From NCBI RefSeq assembly GCF_014196115.1, contig NZ_JACIDB010000003.1, positions 1-64,000 on the forward strand: a stretch of DNA of 64,000 nt, in the 5' to 3' direction. The notes beneath the pieces were generated by a model. It was not told where the DNA came from and made no database searches. It saw only the letters and a program-made list of their open reading frames with translations. The position numbers and the translations under genes were made by a program. Shown here in pieces: positions 16,203-25,012 of the stretch. This DNA is from Sphingomonas aquatilis. GTDB lineage: Bacteria; Pseudomonadota; Alphaproteobacteria; Sphingomonadales; Sphingomonadaceae. The number at the start of each line of letters is the position of its first letter. Positions within the stretch are counted from its first letter, which is position 1.

Positions 16203-17807
16203 ATGACCGAATATAGTCGGCGCGATGCGTTCGGCCTTGCCGCGCTGGCCGGCGGCGGCGCGCTGATCCCCGCCAATCCGGCCGCCGCAGCCGGTGCGGC
16301 CGCCAGGCCCTCGCCGTGGCGCCGCGGGTACGAAGGGCAGCGGATCGCCGACCTTGGCGATGGGCGCTTCCTCAATCCGCTGATCGGCGGCGACCGGCCC
16401 GATCCCGCGATCCTGAAGGATGGCGCGGAGTATTACATGACCTTTTCCAGCTTCGACAGCTATCCGGGGCTGACGATCTGGCACAGCCGCGATCTGGTGA
16501 ACTGGCGCCCGCGGACGGCGGCGCTGACCCGCAACATCGGGTCGGTCTGGGCGGTCAGCCTCGACAAGCATGACGGCCGCTATCTCTTGTATATCCCGGT
16601 CAAGGCGCGCCCCCGGAACGACATCTACGTCATCCATGCCGATCATATCGATGGCCCCTGGTCCGACCCGATCAGCCTTGGCCTCCACGATCACATCGAT
16701 CCCTGCCACGCCGTGGGCGAGGACGGTTCGCGCTGGCTGTTTCTGTCCTGCGGCGACCGGATCCGCCTGGCCGACGATGGCCTGTCGACGGTCGGACCGG
16801 TCGAGCATGTCTACGATCCCTGGCGTTATCCCGACGAGTGGGACGTCGAGGGCTTCAGCCCCGAAGGGCCCAAGATCCATCGCCACGGCGGCTGGTTCTA
16901 TATGATCACCGCAGTCGGTGGCACCGCCGGGCCGCCGACGGGGCATATGGTGATCGTCGCGCGATCGCGGTCGATCCACGGCCCCTGGGTCAACGATCCG
17001 GGCAATCCCGTCGTCCGCACCGTCTCCAACGACGAGACATGGTGGTCCCGCGGCCATGCCAGCCTGGTCGAGGGGCCGGACGGCAGCTGGTGGTCGGTGT
17101 ATCACGGCTATGAGAACGGGTATTGGACGCTGGGGCGGCAGGTGCTGCTCGATCCCGTCCGCTGGACCGCCGACGGCTGGTTCTGCATGACGGGCGGCGA
17201 CCTGTCGACGCCGCTGCCCAAACCGAAAGGCGGCGAGGGCGGTCCGCACGGGCAGCCGCTGTCAGACGATTTCACCCGGCCGCTGGCGCTCGGCGCGCAT
17301 TGGAATTTCTTCCGTCCCGGCCCCGAAGAACACGCACGGGTGCGCGTCGACGCGGGTACGCTGCATCTGACGGCACGCGGCACGACGCCGGCGAATTCCG
17401 CGCCGTTGCTATTGACCGCCGGCGATCAGGCCTACGAATTTCAGTGCGATGTGGAGATTGCGCCGGGCGGTACGGCGGGTCTGATCCTGTTCTACGACGA
17501 CAAGCTCTATTGCGGGCTCGGCTTCGACGAAAAGCGCTTCGTCACCCATCAATATGGCAACGAACGCGGGCGCCCCGCCAATCCGCACGGACGCCGCATG
17601 CTGATCCGCATCGCCAACACACGGCATATCGTGGCGATCCACACCTCGGGCGACGGCGGCGCGACCTGGCAGCGGTTCGATCGGGGGATGGAGGTGTCGG
17701 GCTACCACCACAATGTCCGCGGCGGTTTCCTGATGCTGCGGCCGGGGCTGTATGCGGCCGGCGCGGGCGAGGCGCGCTTCCGCGATTTCCGGTTCCGCGC
17801 GCTGTAA
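16203..17807 (+). CDS. Glycoside hydrolase family 43 with C-terminal beta-sandwich
   Basis: A 534-residue secreted enzyme. The N-terminus is a Tat signal (SRRDAFGLAALAGGGAL). The five-bladed propeller of GH43 follows, with the general base aspartate at D67 (GGDRPDPAIL), the pKa-modulating aspartate in HDHIDPCHAVG and the general acid glutamate in FSPEGPKIHRHGGWFYMI. The C-terminal third (from about 355: LSDDFTRPLALGAHWNFFRP) is a beta-sandwich of the beta-xylosidase C2/DUF1349 type. Family members act on beta-xylosides, alpha-L-arabinosides or galactans; within a pectin locus, arabinan or galactan side chains are the likely target. It follows the first TBDR by 133 bases with an operator between them. 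Confidence 0.85.
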   Translation: MTEYSRRDAFGLAALAGGGALIPANPAAAAGAAARPSPWRRGYEGQRIADLGDGRFLNPLIGGDRPDPAILKDGAEYYMTFSSFDSYPGLTIWHSRDLVNWRPRTAALTRNIGSVWAVSLDKHDGRYLLYIPVKARPRNDIYVIHADHIDGPWSDPISLGLHDHIDPCHAVGEDGSRWLFLSCGDRIRLADDGLSTVGPVEHVYDPWRYPDEWDVEGFSPEGPKIHRHGGWFYMITAVGGTAGPPTGHMVIVARSRSIHGPWVNDPGNPVVRTVSNDETWWSRGHASLVEGPDGSWWSVYHGYENGYWTLGRQVLLDPVRWTADGWFCMTGGDLSTPLPKPKGGEGGPHGQPLSDDFTRPLALGAHWNFFRPGPEEHARVRVDAGTLHLTARGTTPANSAPLLLTAGDQAYEFQCDVEIAPGGTAGLILFYDDKLYCGLGFDEKRFVTHQYGNERGRPANPHGRRMLIRIANTRHIVAIHTSGDGGATWQRFDRGMEVSGYHHNVRGGFLMLRPGLYAAGAGEARFRDFRFRAL

Positions 17808-17824
17808 CGCGCGCGCTGCGGCGT

Positions 17825-19015
17825 TTATCCCGCGATCTGTTCGGTCCTGCGCCGACCGTAGGCAAGCAGGGGCGTATGGAATTGCGGCCAGCGCTGGCGC
17901 GCGCGCGGGCGTGCCGCGGTGATGCGAAGCGGCACCCACGCATCGGCGGCGCGCAGCCCCGGATCGCTGGCGATCCGTACCACGTCGCGGTCGATGGGGG
18001 CAAAATAGACGGACTCGCCAAGGCTTTCGCGGATCCGGGCCGCGACGCGGTCCGTGTCGATGCCCCGCACATGCAGGTCGATGTCGGCGAGGCCGCGGGT
18101 CACCCGGAACAGCATCCAGTGGATGTGGCCCAGCATGGTCGCCGGATCGCCGAACAGACCGGCATCGGCCATCAGCATTTCGGCATAGACGCCCCAGCCT
18201 TCGCTGAAGCCGGCGGCATAGCGGAGCCGCAGCGGGTGGGGGTGGGCGAGCGCCTCCAGCGGCATCTGCGCCATATGGCCGGGCAGAAGCTCATGCGCGA
18301 CGACGCTGGGCAGCGAAAAGCGCGGGCGGCGGCGGATGTCCTTGAGGTCGACGACGTACAGGCCCTGCACGCCCGGGGCGGGTAGGATGCGGTAGCCGCC
18401 CTTGCCCGCGGCGATCTCGGCAGCGTCGAGCGGGCGGACGTCGACCGACAGGCAGGCGGCGGGCAGCGGGCCGATCAGGCGGGGCATTTGCGGGCGGATC
18501 GTCGCGAGCGTTGCGCGCATCGCCGCCACCGCCGCCTCGCGCCCGGCGGTATCGTCGGCGAACAGCCAGCGCGGGTCGCGCCACAGCGCCTCGAACCGGG
18601 CGCCCGTCGTGCCACCCGCGATGCCCAGCCGGTCGAACAGGCGCGTCGCGCGCGCGTCCAGCGTTGCTTTGGCGGCGGCGAGGTCGCGCGCGACGATATC
18701 CAGCCGCGCGTCGTTGCCCGCGACCCGCTGCGTCTGCAACGAAAAGCGTGTCGCTGCGTCGCTGGCGGTCGTCAGGGCGACGTCGATCGCAAGGCCGGCG
18801 CGGGCAGCCTGCAGGTCGAGGCGGCGGCCGGTGCTGGCGCCCGCCGCAGACAGCGGGGCAAGCAGGTCCAGCGCCTGGGCAGGAGGCAGCGTCGCCGCGG
18901 TGTCGAGCGCGGCGCCGATCGTCTGGTCGTCGTCCGTTCGGGCGAAGACCGGCGCGGCGAGGGCGGAGGCCGCCCCCGTGCCGAGCGCCACGAGGACCTG
19001 CCGCCGCCGCATCAT
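17825..19015 (-). CDS. DUF885 family protein, putative metallopeptidase
   Basis: A 396-residue protein with a Tat-like leader (MMRRRQVLVALGTGAASALAAPVFA). It carries the DUF885 hallmark VVAHELLPGHMAQM (an HExxPGH zinc-site pattern) and the downstream glutamate motif SEGWGVYAEML. Most DUF885 proteins I know of are longer, near 580 residues, so this is a short member. Reaction unknown; a peptidase activity is suspected from the HExxH-like motif. Its ATG overlaps the stop of the upstream LamG gene by four bases, tying it to the hexuronate-transporter operon. Why a peptidase-like protein sits in a pectin operon is unclear. Confidence 0.75.
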   Translation of the reverse strand: MMRRRQVLVALGTGAASALAAPVFARTDDDQTIGAALDTAATLPPAQALDLLAPLSAAGASTGRRLDLQAARAGLAIDVALTTASDAATRFSLQTQRVAGNDARLDIVARDLAAAKATLDARATRLFDRLGIAGGTTGARFEALWRDPRWLFADDTAGREAAVAAMRATLATIRPQMPRLIGPLPAACLSVDVRPLDAAEIAAGKGGYRILPAPGVQGLYVVDLKDIRRRPRFSLPSVVAHELLPGHMAQMPLEALAHPHPLRLRYAAGFSEGWGVYAEMLMADAGLFGDPATMLGHIHWMLFRVTRGLADIDLHVRGIDTDRVAARIRESLGESVYFAPIDRDVVRIASDPGLRAADAWVPLRITAARPRARQRWPQFHTPLLAYGRRRTEQIAG

Positions 19016-22000
19016 CGCGCGGGCTCCAGCGCCACCCGGTTGTTCAGCCGCGTCACTTCGGGGGCGTCACCGGGCAAGGCGATCTCGACGCTCGTCGCCT
19101 TGGCCGGGGCGGCAATGCGGATCGTCGCGGTGCGGGGGCGCAGATCGGTCGGCGCGGCGAGCGGCGGGATCGCCGACGTCGCCAGCACCGCGCCGTCGGC
19201 GCCGCGCACGGTCAGCGTGCCCCCGGTCGTCGGCTGTGCGCCGAGACTATGGACGGTCACCGTCAGGCCGCGGCCGTTGCGCACCACATCGTCACGGCCG
19301 ATGCCGATATCGGGACGCTGCTCGACGGGCGCGATCGGCTTGGCGAGCGTGACGTCATAGACGGTGGTGGTGTGCGGCGCGAAGGCGACGGTGGTGCCGA
19401 GGCTGCGTTCGAGCGGCAGCGTGGTCGCGCCGCCATCGGCCACCAGTGTCTTGCCGCCGTCGCTGCTCGTCGCGCGCTGCATCGTCCATTGGCCCGCGGT
19501 GACGTTCCACGTCGTCATCTCCGCCCGCTGCACGCGGTCGGTGCGATTGTAGGCGATGACGCGGAAGTGGTTCGGCGTCGCGTTCGGCATCAGGATCGCG
19601 ACGTCGCCAGCGGCGTCTGGCTCGGCGAAGCGCCACGATACCGTATTGCCCGGCCACGTCTGGTTCCGGCGCAGCGCGATGCCGCCCAGTCGTTCGCGTT
19701 GCAGGATCTCATTGGGCTGTTCGACGCGGTCGGACCACCAATGGCCCTCGGTGTACATATATTCGTGCCGCGCCTTGTCGGCGATGGCGTCGGCATGCAG
19801 CCGTTCGAGCGCGGTGACGTCGCCCGTCGCATCCCAGCGTGTGTAGAGCGCGAACGGATCGTCCTTCGCCGCCGCCGCGATGGCGTCGCGATAGCGCGTG
19901 CCTTCGGGCAGGACGGCGAAGGCATTTTCGTTCATTTCGGCCAGCGCAGTCGGTCCCGATTTGGCAATGCGGCTGGTCAACGGGCGGAGGTATTTGGCAT
20001 CGCCGGTGAAGCGCCACGCGCTCCACGCGCTCTGCAACGGCGTCGAGATGCCGCCGCCGTCGCCGGCCCGCTCGGCGTCGCTGTCCCAGTGGATTTCGTT
20101 GGGATAGGTCCAGACGCCCTTCGCATCCTGCTTGCCGTGCGCCATCCAGCCATCGATCACGCCGGTCACCAGCCCGCGCGCGGCGGGATTGCCGTTGTAC
20201 AGGCCGATCAGGATCGGCGCGTGCATGACGGTGAAGGCATAGGGCTTCTGCCACGCCCAGGGTGCGTCGCGATACATCTTGCGCCCGCCGTACCAGCTGG
20301 AGGCGAAATGTAGGTGCCCAGCGGGGTTCTTCAGGATCACGCCCTGCAAGGCGCGCGTCGTCTCCATCAGCCGCTCGACCGCCTTGGGCTCGCCCCAGTT
20401 GAGGTAGAGGCGTTCGGCGTCGGAGTTCAGCCCCTCCTCATAGGCGTGCAGCTCGTCGGTGGTGATATAGCCCAGGCCGTTGACGCGCATGCCGTTGGTA
20501 TAGACCGCATCGGACAGCGCGCGCAGCGAGGCGTTCACCTTGTCGGGCTCGACCCCCATCAGCGCCAGGCCCGGCCATTGCTGCGTCAGGTCGGTATCGT
20601 CCGAAATGCCGCCGCCGAAGTCGCCATAGGGAACCTGGCGGTGATCGATCCACCAGTCGACGAAGCGGCGGACGTATTTCAGGTCCTCGAGCTGGCGGAA
20701 CGCCCATAATGGCTCGCCCCTGGTCGGGACGGGCTGGGTGAAGGGCGGCAGGTTTTCGGGGCGATAGTCGATATCCGCCCAATAGGCCTGCGCCTCCTTA
20801 TGGTCCGGATCGACCCGCAGCAGATCGGTGATGTCGGCGAACAGGCGGCGATACAGCGCCATGCGCTTCGATGAAGTATGCTCCTCGACCAGGAAGGCCC
20901 AATTGTCCTTCACCTGATTGAAGCGATCCGCGACATGTTCGGTGATCGCCTGCGCGCGCGGCTTGAACACCAATCGGATGCGCGCGCCGTCGAGGCTCTT
21001 TGCGGAGAAAGCGGGGTCGGACGCGGCGATCGACAGATACAGGCTGTCGTTGGGCAGGATGCGATCGCGCAGGTCGAGCCACAGCGTGCGCTTCTGCCCC
21101 GGCGGCACGGTGACCGACAGGTCGATCATGTCACGCTCGGGCCAGATGGGGTCCTTGACGCGGATGTCGAGCGCGACCGGCTTGGTGCCGGGCAGCGCGG
21201 GCAGGTCGATCGCGATGCCGTCCAGCCCGTCGCGCAGATTCTGCCAGCCGTAATCGAAGGCACGGGCGACCGGCTGGTCGGGCAGCGCATCGCCCAAGGT
21301 TGCCGGGATCAGGATATGGACGATCGGCGCCATGCCGGCGGGGCGCGCCACGGTGCCGCCACCGCCCGCCGCGCCGGCGCCCACCGCCGCCTTTACACCC
21401 GCGGTCGGCATCGCGACGACCGTGGCGCGCTCGTCGGGAGCGTAGCGGCCGGCGATGAAGCCGTTGAGCGGTGCCAGCGCGGCGAGCGTCGGCGCCATGT
21501 CCGCCCGGATCGTATAGTCGAGCTTGAAACTGCCCGCCGGTTCGGTGCCGGCGCCGATGTCATAGGCCCACAGCTCCTGGATCGGCTGTTCCTGCATCAC
21601 GTTGGTGAAGTGCAGCGTGCCGCCGGTACGGGGTGCGAACTGGTCGACGCTGCGCACAACGCCCTTCGGCCGGGTGGCGAGAATTGTGTCCTTGCCGTCA
21701 CCCGTCCAGCTGAGGCTGCCATAGGCCGCGCCGCGCAGTTCGACGCGGTTGAAGCGTTCGCCCGCCGGCACGGTCAGGTCGTAGCGCTTGCCGCCTTCGA
21801 CATAGACGTTCCAGTCGGGCAGCTCGAAATAATCGTCCCGACCGGGCAGGCGCGACCGGTTGTAGACGCCGGGCCAGGTCGTTTCGGCGATGCCGTCGAC
21901 ACCCTTCCACATCCATTCCTTCAGGTCCTTCGCATCCGCGAATTCGACCTTGCGCACGCGGGTGACCGGCGCATCGAGCAAAGGCGGCAAGCCTTTGTCC

Positions 22001-22812
22001 CAGCCGTAGCGGTGCAGCCATGCCTGCCGCTCTGCTTGCGGATCAGCAGCGGGTAGCGGACCCGGTTCCGTCTTCGCCGCCAGCGCGGCAACGTTGGCGG
22101 GGGAGAGCATCCGGTCATAGACGCGGATATCGTCGACGTCGGACCCACGCATGAAATTATAGCGGCTCTGCACCTGATGCGGCGCCAGCACGCGCCCCGC
22201 CAGGCCGAACTGGTCGAGGCCGGTGTCGAGGTCGGCGGTCTGATCCTTGTGCGCGACCTCCTTGCCGTCGACGTAGAGCGTCACGCCCTTCGTCTCGTCC
22301 CAGGCGAAGGCGATATGCTGCCACGCCTTCGCGTCGGGGATGGTCGGCATGCGCCACGACACGCGGATGCGCGACAGGTTCGTGTCGGTGACGAAGGCGT
22401 CGAAGCCGTGGCCGTTCCAGTCGATCCGCAGGAACGCCATGTCCCAGCTGGTATGATCGGCAAAGCCGGCGCGGAAGATGACGAACGGCGCCTCGCCCAG
22501 CGGTTCACGCGCGCGCCAGAAGAAGGAGAGGGTGCCGCGCGTGCCGCGCATATTGCCCGGCGCCCGCCACGCGACATAGCCGTCGTCCGCCCAATGCGCC
22601 GCACCGCCGATCGCACCGTCGGGCACGATGCGCACGTTGGCGCGGAAGTTCGGCACGGCCTCCCCGTGCGCGACCGTCGCGTCGAAGCCGGTGTCGAGCG
22701 GCGCGTGGAACAGCAGGCCGGGCGATGTCTCCTGCGCCTGCGCCGCCGCTGCCGTAAGGGCGGCGGTCGCCAGTGCGAGCGCGGAGGTCAGCGAGCGCCT
22801 GCCGCCCCTCAC
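19012..22812 (-). CDS. Large secreted LamG-domain protein with helical toroid, probable novel carbohydrate-active enzyme
   Basis: A 1266-residue exported protein. I set the start at a GTG at 22812 because it overlaps the transporter stop (GTGA) and begins a clean signal peptide, MRGGRRSLTSALALATAALT. Residues about 30-245 form a LamG-like jelly roll (DTGLDQFGLAGRV, DDIRVYDRMLSPANVAAL). A beta-rich middle follows, then a long helical stretch (about 640-1060) with WWIDHRQVPYGDFGGGISDD, LNWGEPKAVERLMETTRAL and PYAFTVMHAPILIGLYNGNP, consistent with an alpha/alpha toroid, and a C-terminal beta domain. I do not recognise a named CAZy family. Its place between the hexuronate transporter and DUF885, under an operator of the pectin regulon, suggests a lyase or hydrolase acting on a uronate-containing glycan. 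Confidence 0.75.
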   Translation of the reverse strand: MRGGRRSLTSALALATAALTAAAAQAQETSPGLLFHAPLDTGFDATVAHGEAVPNFRANVRIVPDGAIGGAAHWADDGYVAWRAPGNMRGTRGTLSFFWRAREPLGEAPFVIFRAGFADHTSWDMAFLRIDWNGHGFDAFVTDTNLSRIRVSWRMPTIPDAKAWQHIAFAWDETKGVTLYVDGKEVAHKDQTADLDTGLDQFGLAGRVLAPHQVQSRYNFMRGSDVDDIRVYDRMLSPANVAALAAKTEPGPLPAADPQAERQAWLHRYGWDKGLPPLLDAPVTRVRKVEFADAKDLKEWMWKGVDGIAETTWPGVYNRSRLPGRDDYFELPDWNVYVEGGKRYDLTVPAGERFNRVELRGAAYGSLSWTGDGKDTILATRPKGVVRSVDQFAPRTGGTLHFTNVMQEQPIQELWAYDIGAGTEPAGSFKLDYTIRADMAPTLAALAPLNGFIAGRYAPDERATVVAMPTAGVKAAVGAGAAGGGGTVARPAGMAPIVHILIPATLGDALPDQPVARAFDYGWQNLRDGLDGIAIDLPALPGTKPVALDIRVKDPIWPERDMIDLSVTVPPGQKRTLWLDLRDRILPNDSLYLSIAASDPAFSAKSLDGARIRLVFKPRAQAITEHVADRFNQVKDNWAFLVEEHTSSKRMALYRRLFADITDLLRVDPDHKEAQAYWADIDYRPENLPPFTQPVPTRGEPLWAFRQLEDLKYVRRFVDWWIDHRQVPYGDFGGGISDDTDLTQQWPGLALMGVEPDKVNASLRALSDAVYTNGMRVNGLGYITTDELHAYEEGLNSDAERLYLNWGEPKAVERLMETTRALQGVILKNPAGHLHFASSWYGGRKMYRDAPWAWQKPYAFTVMHAPILIGLYNGNPAARGLVTGVIDGWMAHGKQDAKGVWTYPNEIHWDSDAERAGDGGGISTPLQSAWSAWRFTGDAKYLRPLTSRIAKSGPTALAEMNENAFAVLPEGTRYRDAIAAAAKDDPFALYTRWDATGDVTALERLHADAIADKARHEYMYTEGHWWSDRVEQPNEILQRERLGGIALRRNQTWPGNTVSWRFAEPDAAGDVAILMPNATPNHFRVIAYNRTDRVQRAEMTTWNVTAGQWTMQRATSSDGGKTLVADGGATTLPLERSLGTTVAFAPHTTTVYDVTLAKPIAPVEQRPDIGIGRDDVVRNGRGLTVTVHSLGAQPTTGGTLTVRGADGAVLATSAIPPLAAPTDLRPRTATIRIAAPAKATSVEIALPGDAPEVTRLNNRVALEPAR

Positions 22813-24095
22813 AACGCGTCGACCCGCGCGAGGCGTGGGCTGAGCAGATGGACGACGCCGACCGCGATCAGATAGACGCTGCCCGCCACCGCGAAGATGA
22901 TCGTGTAGCTGCCCGTCGTCTGCAGGATATAGCCGGTGAACTTCGCCATCATCATGCCGCCGATTGCCCCGACCGTGCCCCCGATGCCAACCACCGATCC
23001 GACCGCCGCCCGCGGGAACATGTCCGACGGGATGGTGTAGAGGTTGGCCGAGAAGGCTTGGTGTGCCGCGGTGGCGAGGCCGACGATCGCGACCGCCAGC
23101 CACAGATGGTCGACATATTGCGCGAAGAAGATCGGCGTCACCAGCAGCGCGCAGGCGAACATCGTCCATTTGCGCGCCGCATTGGCGGTGAAGCCGCGCT
23201 TCATCAGCCGCGACGACGACCAGCCGCCCGCGATGCTGCCGAAGTCGGAAATCAGATAGATGACGACCAGCGGCGGCCCGAAGCTGACGAGATCGAGGTG
23301 ATAGGTCTTGGCGAGGAAATCGGGCGTCCAGAACAGGAACAGCCACCAGATGGGATCGATCAGGAACTTGCCGAGCGCATAGGCCCAGGTCTCGCGATAG
23401 CCGAGCAGCTTCAGCCAGCCGATCTTCTGCACCGGGTCGGCGGGATCGCTCTCGATATAGGCGAGCTCGGCGGCGGACACTTTCGTGCTTTCGCGCGGGC
23501 GGCGGTACAGCGCGATCCAGGCGACCAGCCACAACAGGCTGACGGCGCCCGTCACGATGAACGCCATCCGCCAGCCGAAGGCGAGCGTGATGACCGGCAC
23601 GATCAGCGGCGTCACCACTGCGCCGACATTGGCGCCGGCGTTGAAGATGCCGGTCGCGAGCGCGCGCTCCTTCGCCGGAAACCATTCGGTCACCGATTTG
23701 AGGCCCGCGGGGAAATTGCCGCTTTCGCCGATGCCCAGAATGAAGCGCGCGACCGAGAATTGGAACGCCGAGCCAACGAAGCCGCACAGCGTATGGCCGA
23801 GCGTCCAGATGACGAAGGCGATCGAATAGCCGATCCGCGCGCCGACGGCATCGACGATCCGCCCGAAGCTGAGATAGCCGATCGCATAAGCGGCCTGGAA
23901 CCAGAAGATGACGTCGGCATAGGTCGTTTCCGACCAGCCGAGTTCGGCCGAGATCGTCGGCTTCAGCACCCCGATCATCTGGCGGTCGACATAGTTGATC
24001 GCGGTCGCCGCGAACAGCAAGCCGCAGATCACCCAGCGATAGCGGCCGACGCTGGCGGGTGCGGCCGTGACCTCCGGCGCTTCGATCGTTGCCAT
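22809..24095 (-). CDS. exuT: MFS hexuronate transporter (ExuT-like, ACS family)
   Basis: A 428-residue membrane protein of the anion:cation symporter family of the major facilitator superfamily. About twelve transmembrane segments are visible. Family landmarks include INYVDRQMIGVLKPTISAELGWSET near the first helix, RFILGIGESGNFPAGLKSVTEWFP, and GIFNAGANVGAVVTPLIVP. Relatives such as E. coli ExuT bring galacturonate and glucuronate across the inner membrane with protons. It starts at the ATG at 24095, 59 bases after the FAH-family gene, and its stop overlaps the GTG of the LamG gene. In this locus it would deliver galacturonate to UxaC. Confidence 0.85.
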   Translation of the reverse strand: MATIEAPEVTAAPASVGRYRWVICGLLFAATAINYVDRQMIGVLKPTISAELGWSETTYADVIFWFQAAYAIGYLSFGRIVDAVGARIGYSIAFVIWTLGHTLCGFVGSAFQFSVARFILGIGESGNFPAGLKSVTEWFPAKERALATGIFNAGANVGAVVTPLIVPVITLAFGWRMAFIVTGAVSLLWLVAWIALYRRPRESTKVSAAELAYIESDPADPVQKIGWLKLLGYRETWAYALGKFLIDPIWWLFLFWTPDFLAKTYHLDLVSFGPPLVVIYLISDFGSIAGGWSSSRLMKRGFTANAARKWTMFACALLVTPIFFAQYVDHLWLAVAIVGLATAAHQAFSANLYTIPSDMFPRAAVGSVVGIGGTVGAIGGMMMAKFTGYILQTTGSYTIIFAVAGSVYLIAVGVVHLLSPRLARVDAL

Positions 24096-24154
24096 CGGTC
24101 TGTCTCTCCTGTGTCAGCGGCCTCTTGGCGGGCCGTTCGTCGTGGGATGGCGCG

Positions 24155-24949
24155 TTATTGCGCGGTGATCGTGCAGTGGATCGACAGGCGGCCGTCGAAC
24201 CGCGCCTCCACCCGGTCGCCTACGGCGACCTGATGAACGCCGGTGACCGCACCGGTCGAAATCCACTGTCCCGCCGTAACCGGGATATTGCGTGCGGCGA
24301 GATGCTGGAACAGGAAGCGCGCCGCGCCGAAAGGGCCGTCGAGCATGTCGGCAGCGATGCCGGTGCCGATCTCCGCATCGTTGATGTAGATCGCGACCGG
24401 CCAGCAATTGAGGTCGGTATCCTGCCAGCCGTCGATCGCAGCGCCGATGACGAGGCCGTTGTTATTGCCGAAATCCGAAATGGTGACGGTCGGCCCGTTG
24501 GTGTTGATCCCGGGGAAGGGGGAGCTCGCGATCTCGATGCCGACATGCACCGCATCGATCAGCGCGCGCGCGTCCGCCATGGAAAAGTCTCGCTGCGCCG
24601 GATCGGGTGCACGGCCGATGCGCAACAGGAATTCCGCCTCCGCCGCGCCGAAGCCATCGGCGAAGATCGGCATCTCGCAATGTTCGGTGTCGGTGACCTG
24701 ATCGGCGAAGATGGGGCCGGCAAGTCGGTCGAATCCTTCGGCGGGCGGGTTGATCCGGCCGACCTTCCAGCCGGCCACCGGACGATCGCTGAGCGCCAGC
24801 GCGGCATCCTGTACCGCATAGGCATTCGCCAGATCGTGCGGAATCGTACCCGGATAGTCCGGCAACGCCGTGGCGGTCCGTCGCGCCTCCACGAACGCCT
24901 GCGCAACCTGCGCGATATCGCTGTCCGGCTTCACCGCAGCCCCTCCCAT
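24155..24949 (-). CDS. Fumarylacetoacetase-family 2-keto-4-pentenoate hydratase-like protein
   Basis: A 264-residue enzyme of the MhpD/FAH-like fold. Visible landmarks are GWKVGRINPP, FGAAEAEFLLRIGR (the metal-binding glutamate pair), VHVGIEIASSPFPG, GNNNGLVIGAAI and GQWISTGAVTG near the end. The start is set at the ATG at 24949, because the upstream ATG codons lie in or beyond the operator at 24976-24990. It heads the operon with exuT, the LamG gene and DUF885. Relatives hydrate 2-keto-4-pentenoates or cleave/dehydrate 2-keto-3-deoxy acids; here it may act on a keto-deoxy-sugar acid of the uronate pathway. The substrate is not determined by sequence. Confidence 0.75.
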   Translation of the reverse strand: MGGAAVKPDSDIAQVAQAFVEARRTATALPDYPGTIPHDLANAYAVQDAALALSDRPVAGWKVGRINPPAEGFDRLAGPIFADQVTDTEHCEMPIFADGFGAAEAEFLLRIGRAPDPAQRDFSMADARALIDAVHVGIEIASSPFPGINTNGPTVTISDFGNNNGLVIGAAIDGWQDTDLNCWPVAIYINDAEIGTGIAADMLDGPFGAARFLFQHLAARNIPVTAGQWISTGAVTGVHQVAVGDRVEARFDGRLSIHCTITAQ

Positions 24950-24975
24950 GTCATTCGTCGTTATCGGATCGATAT

Positions 24976-24990
24976 GGGAAACCGGTGTCA
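24976..24990. promoter_or_regulatory. LacI-type operator, copy 4 (FAH-exuT operon)
   Basis: On the minus strand it reads TGACACCGGTTTCCC, matching the consensus at 12 of 15 positions. It lies 27 bases upstream of the FAH-family start, between that operon and the reductase gene. Confidence 0.65.
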
Positions 24991-25012
24991 TTGGCAAGCA
25001 TCGCAAGCGGCA

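Noticed and set aside
12701-16375. Very long minus-strand open frame (over 1200 codons) opposite the first TBDR
   Set aside because: It is arginine-rich with no domain, and lies antisense to a clear TBDR; long antisense frames are common in such GC-rich DNA. The same holds for 35690-38140, 52353-54884 and 55751-58159.
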